From: Elmis aenea
Lineage: Eukaryota > Arthropoda > Insecta > Coleoptera > Elmidae
DNA length: 64,000 nt
Assembly: GCA_947652605.1 (NCBI GenBank)
Contig: OX393581.1
Span: 11,040,640-11,104,639 of the forward strand
Reading direction: 5' to 3'
Shown: piece after piece, positions 1 through 10,906 of the stretch
Numbering within the stretch: the stretch's first letter is position 1
Layout of the letters: each line of letters opens with the position of its first letter
Made by a program: the position numbers and the translations under genes
Notes under the pieces: model-generated
What the model was told of the DNA's origin: nothing
What the model saw: the letters and a program-made list of their open reading frames with translations, nothing else
Databases searched by the model: none

Positions 1-1642
1 CCACATTCATCAATTTTGGTTTCTTACTTTGTGATGGCCTGCCTAATGATTGTGCAGATCTTCTTTTTACAGAAGCATTACGTCTGCCTAAGGAAATTAG
101 GTCTTCGGCTACGGTAATTAGAAATGGTAAGAAGGGAGTCTTATTTCTATGTAAATCGTTGTAAAGCACGTGGGCATTGCTGACGGCCATCATGAGTAAT
201 TTGAAAAATACTTTCTTCCACCACTTGCAAGACTTTCTATCAAAGTCATACAGTCCAATTATTTGATCAGTCAAATCGACTCCTCCCATGTTGTGGTTGT
301 AAAATTTTAACATATCTGGACATTGCAATGTTTTCTTTGTGCCATCTTTCATGGTGCGTTGGACTTCAGCAATTTCATCTGTAAAACAGTTGCTTATTGC
401 CAGTAAATCTTTCGTGTCCCTCCATCTGCTTATGATGGTGCCGTTATTATTCACAACAAACTGAGATTCTCCACGTTCCAATTTTCCTGAAAACTTTGGA
501 ACATTTTTTCGATTTTGCATAAGAGTTCCTACGACTGCATATTGAATGGTATCTAATAAACGGACAGAAGAAAAAAATCTATCAAAACACAGAGATACAT
601 TTTTGTCTCTAATTGAACTTGATAAGTTTATAATTGTTCGTTCACCAAGAGTTCCTTCTTTTATTTGATCTTCTCTTCCAGTATATACATTTAGGTCATA
701 AACGTAACCTGTTTTTGAGTCAGAACGCACCCAAATTTTAATACCACGTTTGATCGGCTTTAGCGGTAAGTATTGCTTTAGGGCCGATCTACCCTTGAAT
801 TTAGCCATAGACTCGTCAATACTCTGGTAACTTGCTTCAGATCGATATTTTTGAAATGTATACTTCAAACAGTTAATAACTTCTTCAATGTAATACAGTT
901 TGTTGAAATCTTTCGGTTTTTCTGGGTTATTGAAATATAATTTTGCAAGTAGCTCTTTGCATCTATCTCGTGAAATAGCTTTTTTTATGGCATTGTTGCC
1001 AAGAGAGTCATTCTTTGACCAATAATAATTGAACTGAGGTACACGATTGTAACTCATTATCAAAGAAACACCAAGAACGATCATAATTTCATGATAATCT
1101 GTTTTGTTTCGTTTTTTCTTTGTATCTTGTTCAAAAATATTTAGACGTTCATTTGTGCACATTGCAATTTTCATGAATAGACTTTTTGGAAAAAGTTTTA
1201 GAAATATATCTAATTCACTCAATTTACTATCAAGACTACAAATCGGTGCATGATCGTCCGAGATGGAAAATCTTGGAGTGAATGTTCCATCGTTTTGAAA
1301 CCATAAAATAGTGTCTGTAGAACTTGGCGGATTGTTCGCCGCGGTGTTAGTAGTTTTTTCTTGGCCATCATTCTCTTCTTCTGATGTGCTAAAATGTTCA
1401 CTTTCATTGTCTATCACTTCTTTATCACTATCATCATTTTTTTCTGATTTGCTAGAAACTTCGCTTTCATTGTCTATCACTTTGTTATTACCATTGTTTG
1501 AACAATCACTGCTTGAGTCAGAGGGAACGTAGTCGTCATCTGATGGATCACTACAGTGAAACGGATCTGTTTCTTCATCACTAAATGATTCGTCTAGCAC
1601 AATTTTTTCTAATTCTTTTTGGGATAAGTATTTACGACTCAT
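1..1642 (-). CDS. piggyBac-type DDE transposase, partial (C-terminus beyond window)
   Basis: Cut-and-paste transposase of the piggyBac superfamily (DDE_Tnp_1_7), acting on TTAA-flanked ends in the nucleus. The frame is open from the ATG at 1642-1640 to the window edge, about 547 codons, with no stop or frameshift. The N-terminus is acidic and Ser/Asp-rich, as in the family. Candidate catalytic aspartates are D276 (SIDESMAKFKGR), D354 (LCFDRFF) and D456 (NMGGVDLTDQ). Their spacings of 78 and 102 residues nearly equal those of the original piggyBac (D268, D346, D447). Typical text such as AISRDRCKELLAKLYF precedes them. The missing end should carry the Cys-rich DNA-binding domain. The intact frame suggests recent activity or domestication; the adjacent TTAA end favours a transposon. 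Confidence 0.93.
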   Translation of the reverse strand, partial: MSRKYLSQKELEKIVLDESFSDEETDPFHCSDPSDDDYVPSDSSSDCSNNGNNKVIDNESEVSSKSEKNDDSDKEVIDNESEHFSTSEEENDGQEKTTNTAANNPPSSTDTILWFQNDGTFTPRFSISDDHAPICSLDSKLSELDIFLKLFPKSLFMKIAMCTNERLNIFEQDTKKKRNKTDYHEIMIVLGVSLIMSYNRVPQFNYYWSKNDSLGNNAIKKAISRDRCKELLAKLYFNNPEKPKDFNKLYYIEEVINCLKYTFQKYRSEASYQSIDESMAKFKGRSALKQYLPLKPIKRGIKIWVRSDSKTGYVYDLNVYTGREDQIKEGTLGERTIINLSSSIRDKNVSLCFDRFFSSVRLLDTIQYAVVGTLMQNRKNVPKFSGKLERGESQFVVNNNGTIISRWRDTKDLLAISNCFTDEIAEVQRTMKDGTKKTLQCPDMLKFYNHNMGGVDLTDQIIGLYDFDRKSCKWWKKVFFKLLMMAVSNAHVLYNDLHRNKTPFLPFLITVAEDLISLGRRNASVKRRSAQSLGRPSQSKKPKLMNV

Positions 1643-2016
1643 CGTAACTTTCCTGCCTGCTGGGACAACTGTATCCCGCCGAAAATGTCTAATGGGACAA
1701 ATACGACCCGGTACACAAATTGTCAAAAATAAAAACAATGCTTGCACTTTTTTTATTTTTAAAAAGTACGGAATAAATATTTAGCCTTTTACAACAATTT
1801 TCACAACAAAAACAATTTATTAGATACAGAAATACGCAAGATTACACTCAAATACAAGTGGACTGTACAAATGGACGCAAGCAACTGCTATTTTTTTAGG
1901 TTATGTTATGATGAAATTCGGTCGAGACTATACATTTGCAGTTGCCGGACGGGAATGTATAAATCCTCGCTATACTGGGTTATGTAGGAACCAGCCGTCA
2001 GTTCAAACAACCTCGT

Positions 2017-2032
2017 GGGACATATATGTCCC
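2017..2032. repeat. Subterminal palindrome of the piggyBac end
   Basis: A perfect 16-bp palindrome, GGGACATATATGTCCC, lies 16 bp inside the element end. Related GGGACA-type motifs recur at about 1661-1677 and 1693-1708. Subterminal inverted repeats are known transposase-binding or end-recognition sites in piggyBac elements; that role here is inference. Confidence 0.6.
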
Positions 2033-2052
2033 GATAGGCTCGAAAGGGTTAA

Positions 2053-5000
2053 GATACACCCTGTATATGGATTCAATATTGTTTTAAGGTTTAAAAATCA
2101 TCGTGTTGTCATAAATCTACCTTATTGACAGTATACAAATTGAACATAGGACCAAAATACAAAAACGTCGACCGTCACAGAAGAAAGACGTCAAATTTTT
2201 TAATATTAAAACAAAACACTCGCCAATATTTTTCATGTGTAACATTTACTTGCGAATGCTTAAAGCAATTTTTGGCTTAAAGTTGTATCTACGAGACGAT
2301 AGCCTTCGGCTGAAAATATCGGAAGAGGAAGCAGGTCAACATCATTTGGGTAGCATACATTGAACTTTATGGATGCTGTATATAGTTGTACATCAATGGT
2401 GAAGTGCAATCTAGATGGCCACCCCGTTAGCGATAACTTTGCTTATGCTTTGTCGGTAGGGTATGTATTCACACAACGTACAATGCTCTGGGCTATCGAA
2501 TATTTCTTTATTCACAACGTAAAAGCAAATTTTGCACATGCTTTTGAAAACCAATTTTAAAAGATTTAAAATAAATGTAGTTACGATGATTAAAATAGGG
2601 AATACACTGTCATTTTTCTAATGAACGGTAACGATTAGCGGGTAAGTTAAAAAAAAAACTAAAAAGCAAAAAGTTAAAGAGAACGACAAGAATAAAAGTT
2701 GTCAAAAAGTTTAGGTTCCAGATGGGATTAGAGATTAGAAAGAATTTGAGGTAAATTAAAATTAAATTACGAAGCAAACAACGGGCTGGAGGCAAGCTGC
2801 TAATAAAAGGAGAAAAAAGGCAATTCGCGAATCATATGAAAACCAAATAATCAGTCAAGTTATGTGCTTATATAACGTATATTCTAAGGAAAATTCTTAA
2901 ACGAAAAAATAGTATAGTATAATACAGACTTAACTGTTACGGTTAATATTCGAATTTGGTTCACCCTGTACAATGTCAGTTATAATTTGTGTATTTTCCC
3001 AACCTTCTTAATTTTGTATTGAACCCTTCAGAAATTTTGGGACACATAAGCCCTTAAAAAAAGGCTGAATAACTTATAAGAGACCTATAGATACATTTCA
3101 AAAATGTGTAAGTATCGAATATAATCAAATAGTAATTTCAAATTTAAAAAAAATCTTTTCAAGTTTCCAATGTGGCAACCCAAAAACATATTTGTAAATT
3201 AAAAAAGGCTAATGGGCCTCTTACATGTCCAAATTCTTTGTTATATGTAGGCGTATTGAAGCATTTCTAGTGCTGGACCCGGCGCCACAACTTATGTGAA
3301 GAAGATGGATTCTTGTTTAATCCTTTGTTCTGGTAAATATCTTGCATTTAAGTGACGCTCAATTAAACTCACTGATTTCAAGGAAGAATTTATTACTGTA
3401 CAAGTCGATGAACAGAAATATATTTTTTAAATCGCTTTAATATTCAATAGTTAATGTACATCGGAACACAGTTACAACTAAATAATAGTTATATACATAC
3501 CTATTTACAGAATTAAATTACAGGCACTGATTGTCTTATATGATACTCATATCGTATACTGGAATAATAAAACACACATTTGTTTATCCACTATATTATG
3601 ATGTGTTACACAAACACCCTTGGACGCATTAAACGGGTTTTGGTGGTATCTCTTACAAAAAATATTAGGTATTAGCAAGTGGCAGCATGCATTATGATAT
3701 GACTCTTCTAATTTTGTATTGGAATAAGTACCAAATATATTAAAAATATTTTAATTAACGGGATCTGAACGCACAATATTTTCGTAAAATTGAAATCCTC
3801 AATCGCGTATTACGACACCATCCGGATTCGTTTAAAATTAAGTTAATTTTGGTACGGTTTCAGTCAATTCGAATTATTTACAGTCAGAATCTAAAGAACA
3901 ATCGAAATAAAGACAGTAATTTCGACAAATAAACGACTGACACCATAAGTGTGTCCTGGTACCTGTCTTAAAAACATGTAGAATGCATTTTGGCAACATA
4001 AATTAATTACCTCAAATAATATGCAGGGTATTTTATTTAAAAATCTTAAGTTGATATAATTTTTACACCTCTGCACGATATAATTTGGTGAAGGTGCCGG
4101 GCCTTTAATGGCAGTGCTAGAAATAAATGCCAAAAACTTCATAGGCGTGCATTTAAACCCTCACAATTTTTATTTAAATCTTCAAAAGATCATAAAAAAA
4201 ACTGTTAATGGTAAATTGTGTCTAAAAGTAATATTTCTCGAATTATTGCAGTTTTAATGATAATGTACGGGCATCAACACAACATATAATTGAATAAAAC
4301 TAGTACACTGAAAATCTTCCGCAACTATGACACTATTGTCAAAAAAGTGTTAAAAGAATTCGTTCTGACATGTCTAAGTTGTTAAATATAAATATTTGTT
4401 TTTGAGTCCTGTTCCTGCAAATATTTTTAACAAAACTTAAATAACTCAAAAACCTTTGATTTTATGTATATAAAACCTAAAACATTTTTGGAAAGAAATT
4501 TAAAAGATATAAAATATTCAGGGTGTTCTGTTTAAAGGAATAACGTTACGTATCGGTGCGCAAAAACAAAACACTGTGTATAGTTAAAAATAATCAAGAT
4601 TATGTAGTAAATGACCACAAACAACTTATATTCGAATCTTTTTTTTTGTAAAGCTATGGGAATTTGTCAAAGAAATACTGGTAAGACTTTAAAAATATAC
4701 TTCAGGTGAAAATCAACGTCTTTTGTGCAGAATTTACTATTAATTTGCTTAAGCGTTTAACTTTTAAGCAAGTAAAACAAATATTTTGTGAGCGACGCAG
4801 GTGTAGGACAACTATTTTTAGTCTGATATATTAATAAAAACAATTGTTTATTGTTACAAGAGCAACTGTTTAGTTTATTGCGTGTCCTTACATTCGTAGT
4901 AATATTTAGACCTCACCTTCAAGTAAACAAATTTTTAGTTTTTTGAACATAAGTGTTAAAATTAACGAGGTGTAATGTCAACTGTGAAGTGGAATGTTGT

Positions 5001-5539
5001 GTTATGTAGAAAGCGTACGATAATATGCAAACTTTATAAAGTTATGGGTAACTTTTCAACAACCATTTACAATCCAACCCTAAACTATATAAATCCCACA
5101 ACAAAAATATGTCGTTAAAATGAAATGTGCTACCGTCGTCAGCCGGGATATTTAGGCTTACAAATTAGCCCAGGAACAGTTTTGTTAGTTTCAAATAATT
5201 TTTTCTGGCTTGAAAAGGTTACGTTAGATTAATAATACCAAATGAAAGCAAAGTTTGTAATATAATATATTGTTGTGGTGTTGTTTTTGATGCTACTTGG
5301 TCATTGTTGTTTAACAGTTAAATTGTTTTAATCTCTAGTTTACTTAATAAACAAATATTTAAGTAAATTAAAGATATCCGTGTAAACATTAGAGAACAGC
5401 GGTAAAAACAAAATAGATTGATAAATCGTAAGTAGGTATAGCTCAGTTTTTTGATATGCATATCGAAATAAAACCTAAAATTTTAGATTTATGTAATCAT
5501 CTCGTTTTTAGATGGATCTGCTTGGATATATGAAAACAT
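2053..5539. other. Intergenic AT-rich DNA, no gene recognised
   Basis: No convincing coding region. Short open frames (for example 2360-2560 and 3891-4142) have no recognisable domain or splice context. An orphan foldback end (CACCCTGTATA) sits at about 2057-2067. A 35-bp piece at about 2896-2930 matches the right end of the Harbinger-type MITE at 58967-59433. The stretch near 4240-4310 resembles 11640-11700, so it is probably decayed dispersed repeat. Confidence 0.5.
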
Positions 5540-7045
5540 ACGAAAACATGTGTTAATTAATTCTACTCAATATGGACATAAAAAACCATGGTAACCATCA
5601 AAATGAATCGTCTTATATTGGAATATACAAGGTGTTGCATGACCATACGGCCAAACTTAAGGAGCATGTTTCTTGAGTCAATTTAAGCAAAAAATGTTAT
5701 ATCAACTGTAGTCCAAAACTCGATGGTTATCGAGTTATAGACGTTTAAAGTTTATAAAAAAAGGCAAATTTTAATATAAAAAAATATGAAATACCGCTTT
5801 TATCTTCTAAAATATTGATTAACCAACAAAAAGTTTTTCATGAAAGATGCAACCCTATCTTTTTTGCGCTTTATGGTATAGTCGCTTTCGTTTTGTTTTT
5901 CATAATTTATTTGCTATGGCAACCAACCTAGTTATTTTAAATAGAACACCCAGTATATTATTACATTATTGGATTTCTCTTTTAATGTTATTTATAAAAT
6001 GTGAAAGGTCATATAGGCCAAAAATTAACGTTTTTCGTGTAATTCACTTGTTTTTGAAAATTTTGAGCAATGTAGTACTTTCAAAAATTCGTTTGGAAGT
6101 TATGTTTCCTATAACTTTGTACACGATTTGTTTTATTTAAAATTTTGAAATTCAATTTGTTACTTTTGATCGAATTAGTTGAATTCTTAAATACTTGATA
6201 TTCAAAATGTTCGAGAAAAAAATTAATTATTCGAAAACGGTTAATTTTGGGCCTATATGACCTTTCACATTTTTTGAAGTACATTTAAAGAAGAATCCGA
6301 AAATGTGATCATGTACAACGTTGGTTGCCATAGCAAATACGCCGTAAAAAAACAAAACAAAATTGATTATAACATAAAGCGCAAAAAAGATAGCGATGCA
6401 TCTTTTATGAAAAACATTTTGTTGTTAAATCATTATTTTAGAAGAAAAAAGCGGTATTTCATCCTTTTTTATGTTCAATTTGACCTTTTTTTAAACAAAC
6501 TATTAAGGTCTATAACTCGATAAGCATCGAGTTTTGGGCTATGGTTTATTTGACATTTTTTGCTTAAATTGACTCCAGGAACATGCTTCTTAAGTTTGGC
6601 CGTTTGGTTATACAACACCCTGTATAACGGTGCATGCTCACTTATTTTATTTTTCATTCAACAATTGCCGTTTTTCAAAAAAATTAAAAATTAAAAAAAG
6701 TTTCTTTATAAATTAAGCTTTTTAAGAACATTTTTTAAATTGCAATATGTCATTCCTCCAAAAAGTTCTGATTAAAAAATTAACAGGGGTCGGACTTTTC
6801 GGCCCCTTGTGAAGGCGGGAGATGATTGAAAATATTACCATGGGAAACCTTTAATAAGTATAATATATCAACCAAATATCATTCTTCTACACATCTCTAA
6901 ATTTGAGAAATAAAATAAAAACCTAATTTTACCGCTCCTACTTAGGGGAGTATAACTCCGAAAGGAGACGTCTAAGAAAAAAATTTATATAAAAGCCCCT
7001 CTTAATTTTCAATAAATTTTTTAGAAATATTTTAGAAACACCCTG
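5540..7045 (+). mobile_element. Family-A repeat copy, interrupted by a foldback element
   Basis: The sequence at 5570-5625 and 6623-7045 matches the middle and right end of the repeat seen complete at 58878-59959. Shared landmarks are the ACCATGGTAA stretch, AAAAAGTTCTGAT, ACAGGGGTCG and CCTAATTTTACCGCTCCT. The right terminus is ACACCCTGTATA at 7039-7050. The left boundary is unclear and 5540 is approximate. No protein is encoded; it is a non-autonomous terminal-inverted-repeat (TIR) element. It is split near its middle by the 5628-6622 foldback, which is therefore younger. Confidence 0.7.
5628..6622. mobile_element. 1-kb foldback element inserted at TA
   Basis: The two halves are imperfect inverted repeats. 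The left reads CAAGGTGTTGCATGACC then GGCCAAACTTAAGGAGCATG; the right reads CATGCTTCTTAAGTTTGGCC then ACAACACCCTG. Pairing continues inward through the TATAGACCTT-like, GCGCTTTATG-like and GGTCATATAGGCC blocks almost to the centre near 6130. TA flanks both ends (5626-5627 and 6623-6624), as expected for Tc1/mariner-type insertion. It carries no transposase. Open frames inside it arise from the palindrome and are not treated as genes. Confidence 0.8.
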
Positions 7046-7921
7046 TATATCTGAAATAAACACTGTAGGGAAGTTAAAATTGAGAAGGCGATTTTAAAAA
7101 CAACGTTAAATATATAGCATTTAAACAGACCGTAACTATATTTTAAGCCATAAAAAAAATATTTTAAACTAGCAAAAAAAAACTTTTTTGTCGTTGGATT
7201 GTACATAAAAAAATAAAAGAAGCACCTTTATATTTAAATTAACAGCCAACCAAAGACTACTGAAAACTCGAAATCCCTTTGAATTAAAAAATTCATAAGG
7301 TTTTGAATTTGTTTCAAGAAAGTGCATATTTTGGTAATTTAGCCATTTCTTCATCTTTAATAATAAACGAGATACTTAAGTAATTAATTAAATAAAAACA
7401 AAGACTAACCTGGATTAAAATCAAATCGCTAGAGCTTAAAACAGTAATACAGTTACTTTAATAACTTACCTACTCTAGAAACTTTTTTTATGTAACAGAA
7501 CAAGGATGTTTTACTTTACGGAAAACGATAACGAGCGTCAGTACTTATATAACTCTCAATACAAAATTAGAACAGTTTTTTAAATACTACAGTCCTTATC
7601 ATGGGATACAAAATGTAAATACGAAGAGACAAAAGCTTGACCATAAAGCAAATTTTACACTGTGATTTGGAACATCTTGAAAACGACACAATAACTGCAA
7701 ATTTTAAATTTGAGCTCGCCTATGCTACTGAATACATTCGGTTATTTCGGGAACATAAAGTTATTGACTATCATAGGTAAAACAACGTTAAATATCTAGC
7801 ATTTAAACAGTCCGTAACTATATTTTAAACACTAAAAAATCAACGATATCAGTTTTAATTAATTTTTGTCGGCCGCACTAACTCGTTCCATTTCGCGTAA
7901 TTAAACTACCGTTCACAAGTT
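7046..7921. other. Gap downstream of the LRR gene with a direct repeat
   Basis: No coding sequence is recognised. About 60 bp at 7098-7160 (AACGTTAAATATATAGCATT onward) recurs in the same orientation at about 7781-7838 with few changes. The second copy lies 80-140 bp beyond the LRR stop codon. A minus-strand ATTAAA at about 7853-7858 could be a poly(A) signal, but this is weak. Confidence 0.4.
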
Positions 7922-8998
7922 TCACCTCGAACACAGCACCAAGAAAACAAAACACAGTAAAAGTGTCAATTTGTAGCGTTTGTTATTAGATATAGTTGAT
8001 GAGTCTTTGGAAGCTTCTAAATTGCCCCTTGTTACTTGTTCTTGACATCTGCCGATAGCATCTAGATCGAGGTAACTCATGGGCTTTCCGTTGAGTTCTA
8101 GTGGCGAAATGCAATAATTTCTGGATAGAAATTCTTCGATGCTACCGTTAGCCAGTGGTCCCTCGATGAGTGTATGTATATGGCAGTCGCACGGGAAATG
8201 ATTGGCTATCACAGTAAGCGTTTCGACCGCTAAAGAAACTGTTTCTTCTTTAGGAATGTCCAGTATGTGATTCCCGTGAAATTTAATTGCCCGTATGTGA
8301 TGTTCGGGTAGGATATGCATCTCTTGTATAGCGTCTATTTTATTGTTAAGGAAATTTAAAGTACCTACGAAGGCTAGTCCTTCAAACGCACGCGGTCGCA
8401 CGATTCCCAAGTCCGATTCCTGTATCGACAACACCCCCACGTTAATTAATCCCCTAAAGGTCCCGGCTTTCAGCGAAGGTAAATCCATAAAAGCGAGTTT
8501 TAATACACCTACTTGTTCTAAACCGTTAAAAGCATCTACTTCGATAGTTCTAACACCGGACGGCAAGGTAAGACGTTCTACGTTCGTTAAACCACTAAAA
8601 GCGTTCGTTTCAATTTTGGTAATCGGATTATTACTGAGCGCTAACAGTTTTAAGTTCGACGTCCCCGCGAACGCGTAGCCTTCGACTTTTTTTATGCGGT
8701 TGTGACTCAGAAGAATGGATGTTATGTTTTGCAGTCCGGCAAATGCAAACTGAGCGACGGTCGCCAGGGGCGTCTGCTGGATTGAAAGCTCCTTTAATCT
8801 CGGTAAGCCACGGAATGCGAATGGCTTGATGATTGATATGTTGTTTCCGTCAAGGGAAAGCTTTTTCAGGGCACGAAGTCCCGCGAAGGCATCGCTACGG
8901 ATGACGGGAAAGTGGTTCCTAGTTAGAGACAAATGTTCTACTGTAGGTGGCAGCAGCTTAACTGGTATTTCCGTCAATCCTCCTGAGTTGCACAGCAC
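7922..8998 (-). CDS. Leucine-rich-repeat surface or secreted protein, exon 2 (LRR, LRRCT and tail)
   Basis: This is the main coding exon: 358 codons plus stop. It opens at a splice acceptor (minus strand TTGTTGGCAG then GTG, AG at 9000-8999). In phase 0 it completes the LRRNT cap with VLCNSGGLTEIP. About ten LRRs of roughly 24 residues follow, with the LxxLxLxxN..I..I...AFxGL pattern. A C-terminal LRRCT cap begins FPCDCHIH and ends near DAIGRC. The last 17 residues are hydrophobic and finish just before the stop, which fits a GPI-anchor signal or terminal membrane segment. Such proteins act outside the cell in adhesion or ligand recognition. The full protein would be 400 residues. The exon looks richer in GC than its surroundings and lacks disruption, so it is probably functional. 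I could not assign an orthologue. Confidence 0.9.
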   Translation of the reverse strand: MLCNSGGLTEIPVKLLPPTVEHLSLTRNHFPVIRSDAFAGLRALKKLSLDGNNISIIKPFAFRGLPRLKELSIQQTPLATVAQFAFAGLQNITSILLSHNRIKKVEGYAFAGTSNLKLLALSNNPITKIETNAFSGLTNVERLTLPSGVRTIEVDAFNGLEQVGVLKLAFMDLPSLKAGTFRGLINVGVLSIQESDLGIVRPRAFEGLAFVGTLNFLNNKIDAIQEMHILPEHHIRAIKFHGNHILDIPKEETVSLAVETLTVIANHFPCDCHIHTLIEGPLANGSIEEFLSRNYCISPLELNGKPMSYLDLDAIGRCQEQVTRGNLEASKDSSTISNNKRYKLTLLLCFVFLVLCSR

Positions 8999-9234
8999 CT
9001 GCCAACAAGTGAAGGATTAGTTACAGGAAGCCGACTTGGTATTCTGTTATTATAGTCACCATATCACATAATTTTACAATACACATTAGTAATCAAATAA
9101 TACGTGATCATTTTACCCTGAACAGATCCGTAAAGACTACTTAGACAATGCCGCACGATTAAACAGTTGATAACATAATGTATTATTGACTTTCACATAT
9201 GATCATGCAAGGTTTTTCTTAAATATTGCGAAAA

Positions 9235-10435
9235 ATGTTGGAAGGCAATTAATTCCTTATCGAAAATTAATGGGGGCTTTTATATAATTTTTTCCCTATT
9301 CTTCCCTATCTTCTTTCGGAGTTACAATACACTGAAGAGGAGCGATAAAATTAGGTTTTTATTTTATTTCTCAAATTTGGTTATATGTAGAATGATCTTT
9401 GGTAGATGTTTTATACTCATTAAAAGGTTTCCCATAGTAATATTTTTAATCATCTCCCACCTTCACAGGGGGCTAAAAAGTGCAACCCCTGTTTTTTTTT
9501 TATCAGAACTTTTTGGAGGCTTAAACAAATTTTCTTAAAAAGTTTAATTTGTTAATACATTTTTTTATTCTTAAGTTTTCCTAAGAAACCTACAGTTTTG
9601 GAGTAAAAATAAAATGAGGGAACATAAACCATTAAATATTCTAAAATAAAACTATTCATTTGGTGGTTATCATGGTTTGTTTATGTTCATATTGGGTAGA
9701 ATTGTTGGGTATAATTCATTTTGAAGTTTAAGAGATGACAACACGAAAACGCCTGTGAATTCTTTTAAACATGAACATTAACAAACCATGGTACCAAAAT
9801 GAAACGTTTTATTTTAGAATATTTTGGTTCATGTTTTTTTTTTTAACTTCCCAAGTTATATTTGCAATCTGCTTACCATGAAGCAATAGGCAAATTTGTT
9901 GACAATATAGACATGAGAAGATTTACTGTCCAGTGACAGCAACCTAATATATTTTACTTAACTAACTTATTACTACCTTAATACTTTAGAGCTAGTTACT
10001 TAGTTGGTTCATGTTAACTCATTTTATTTTTTACTCAAAACTGTGGGTTTTTCAGGAAAAGTTATAAAACAAAAAAAGTTTCTAAATAAATTAAACTTTC
10101 AAAGAATGTTTTTTAAATTGCAAAATTTTAAGCCTCCAAAAAGTTCTGATAAAAAAATCAACAAGGGTCACACTTTTCAGCCCCTTGTGAAAATGACAAA
10201 TGATTAAAAATATAACTATAGGAGACCTTCTAATAAGTACAACACATCTACTACATATCTTTTTTCTACATACATGCAAATTCAAGAAGGAAAATAAAAA
10301 CCTAATTTTATCGCTCCTCTATAGGGGGGTGTAACTCCAAAAGGAGACGTCTAAGGGAAAAGAGTTATATAAAAGCCTCCCCGTAATATTCGATAAAGAA
10401 TTACTTCCCGAATTTTTTCGCAATATATAAGATAT
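9235..10435. mobile_element. Head-to-head family-A repeats forming a 1.2-kb palindrome
   Basis: 9235-9740 is family A in reverse orientation and about 9760-10435 is family A forward. Each carries the AAAAAGTTCTGATA block, the CCCCTTGTGAA block and the TTATCGAAAATTAATGGG-type end. The arms meet near 9750 at the ACCATGG region. The arrangement could be one large foldback or an inverted duplication. No coding capacity is seen. The right arm is interrupted by a small retroposed insertion at 9836-10003. Confidence 0.7.
9836..10003 (-). mobile_element. Short retroposed insertion with 12-bp target duplication and poly(T)
   Basis: TTGGTTCATGTT occurs at 9824-9835 and again at 10004-10015. The 168 bp between begin with a T run, which is a poly(A) tail when read on the minus strand. 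Removing the insert restores continuity with other family-A copies. This is the signature of target-primed reverse transcription of a short RNA. I do not recognise A/B boxes, so a SINE, processed RNA or severely truncated LINE remain possible. Confidence 0.65.
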
Positions 10436-10460
10436 TATATGTAATTAATGTACTCATAAA

Positions 10461-10906
10461 ATGCTTAATCATTGTTTTAACGTCCCTTATTTTGAGACCA
10501 ACTGCTGGTCGTTTCAAACGCATTTTGATCTGTTCGAAGTGAATATAAGAAACCATGCAGCCAAAAAAAATCTAAAGCCCGATTGCTTCAAATATACTTA
10601 TCTTCAAAAAAATGTCGCCTCTATATTTATTGCAATATATAACAAATTTAATACATCACCTAAGAGTATAAAAAATCTACCCAACCCCGACTTGAAGAAA
10701 AGATTAAGAAATGTCCTAATCTCTAAAGATTACTATGGAGTTAGTGAATATCTTAATGACGCTTACTTTAAAAACTCTTTTAAGTAAATATAATTTTGTG
10801 TTGTGTATATATTCGTACATATGATGTGTATTATTATTATCATTATTGTGACATGTTCTATGCCTTTTTGGATTTTTCAGAAAAAATAAAGACTACTACT
10901 ACATAC
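10461..10906 (+). pseudogene. 5'-truncated LINE (Jockey/CR1-like) reverse transcriptase C-terminus and 3' tail
   Basis: The 108-codon frame 10461-10787 matches the C-terminal end of Jockey/CR1-type ORF2 proteins. It has the YNKFNTSPKSIKNLPNPDLK stretch, then a basic LKKRLRNVLI segment and a YYGVSEYLNDAY-like ending. About 70 bp after the stop is AATAAAGA followed by an ACT-repeat tail at about 10893-10904, as expected for a LINE 3' end. The polymerase core is absent, so this is a dead 5'-truncated copy. Confidence 0.7.

Larger units (their letters stand above)
1..2048 (-). mobile_element. piggyBac-family transposon, 5' part with terminal end at TTAA
   Basis: Upstream of the transposase ATG the element runs to 2048, where the minus strand reads TTAA then CCCTTTCGAGCC. 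A TTAA target followed by CCC-starting ends is the hallmark of piggyBac elements. The TTAA is at 2049-2052. Between 1650 and 2048 lie an AT-rich leader and several GGGACA-containing motifs near the end. The other terminus is outside the window, so element length and the second TTAA cannot be checked here. Directly outside the TTAA is an orphan CACCCTGTATA foldback end, so the piggyBac seems to have landed beside an older MITE. Confidence 0.82.

Noticed and set aside
2360..2560. 66-codon frame MNFMDAVYSC… as a gene
   Set aside because: No family resemblance, no poly(A) or splice evidence, AT-rich background.
8343..9020. Plus-strand open frames opposite LRR exon 2
   Set aside because: They are antisense to a well-supported coding exon and reflect its codon bias; no domain.
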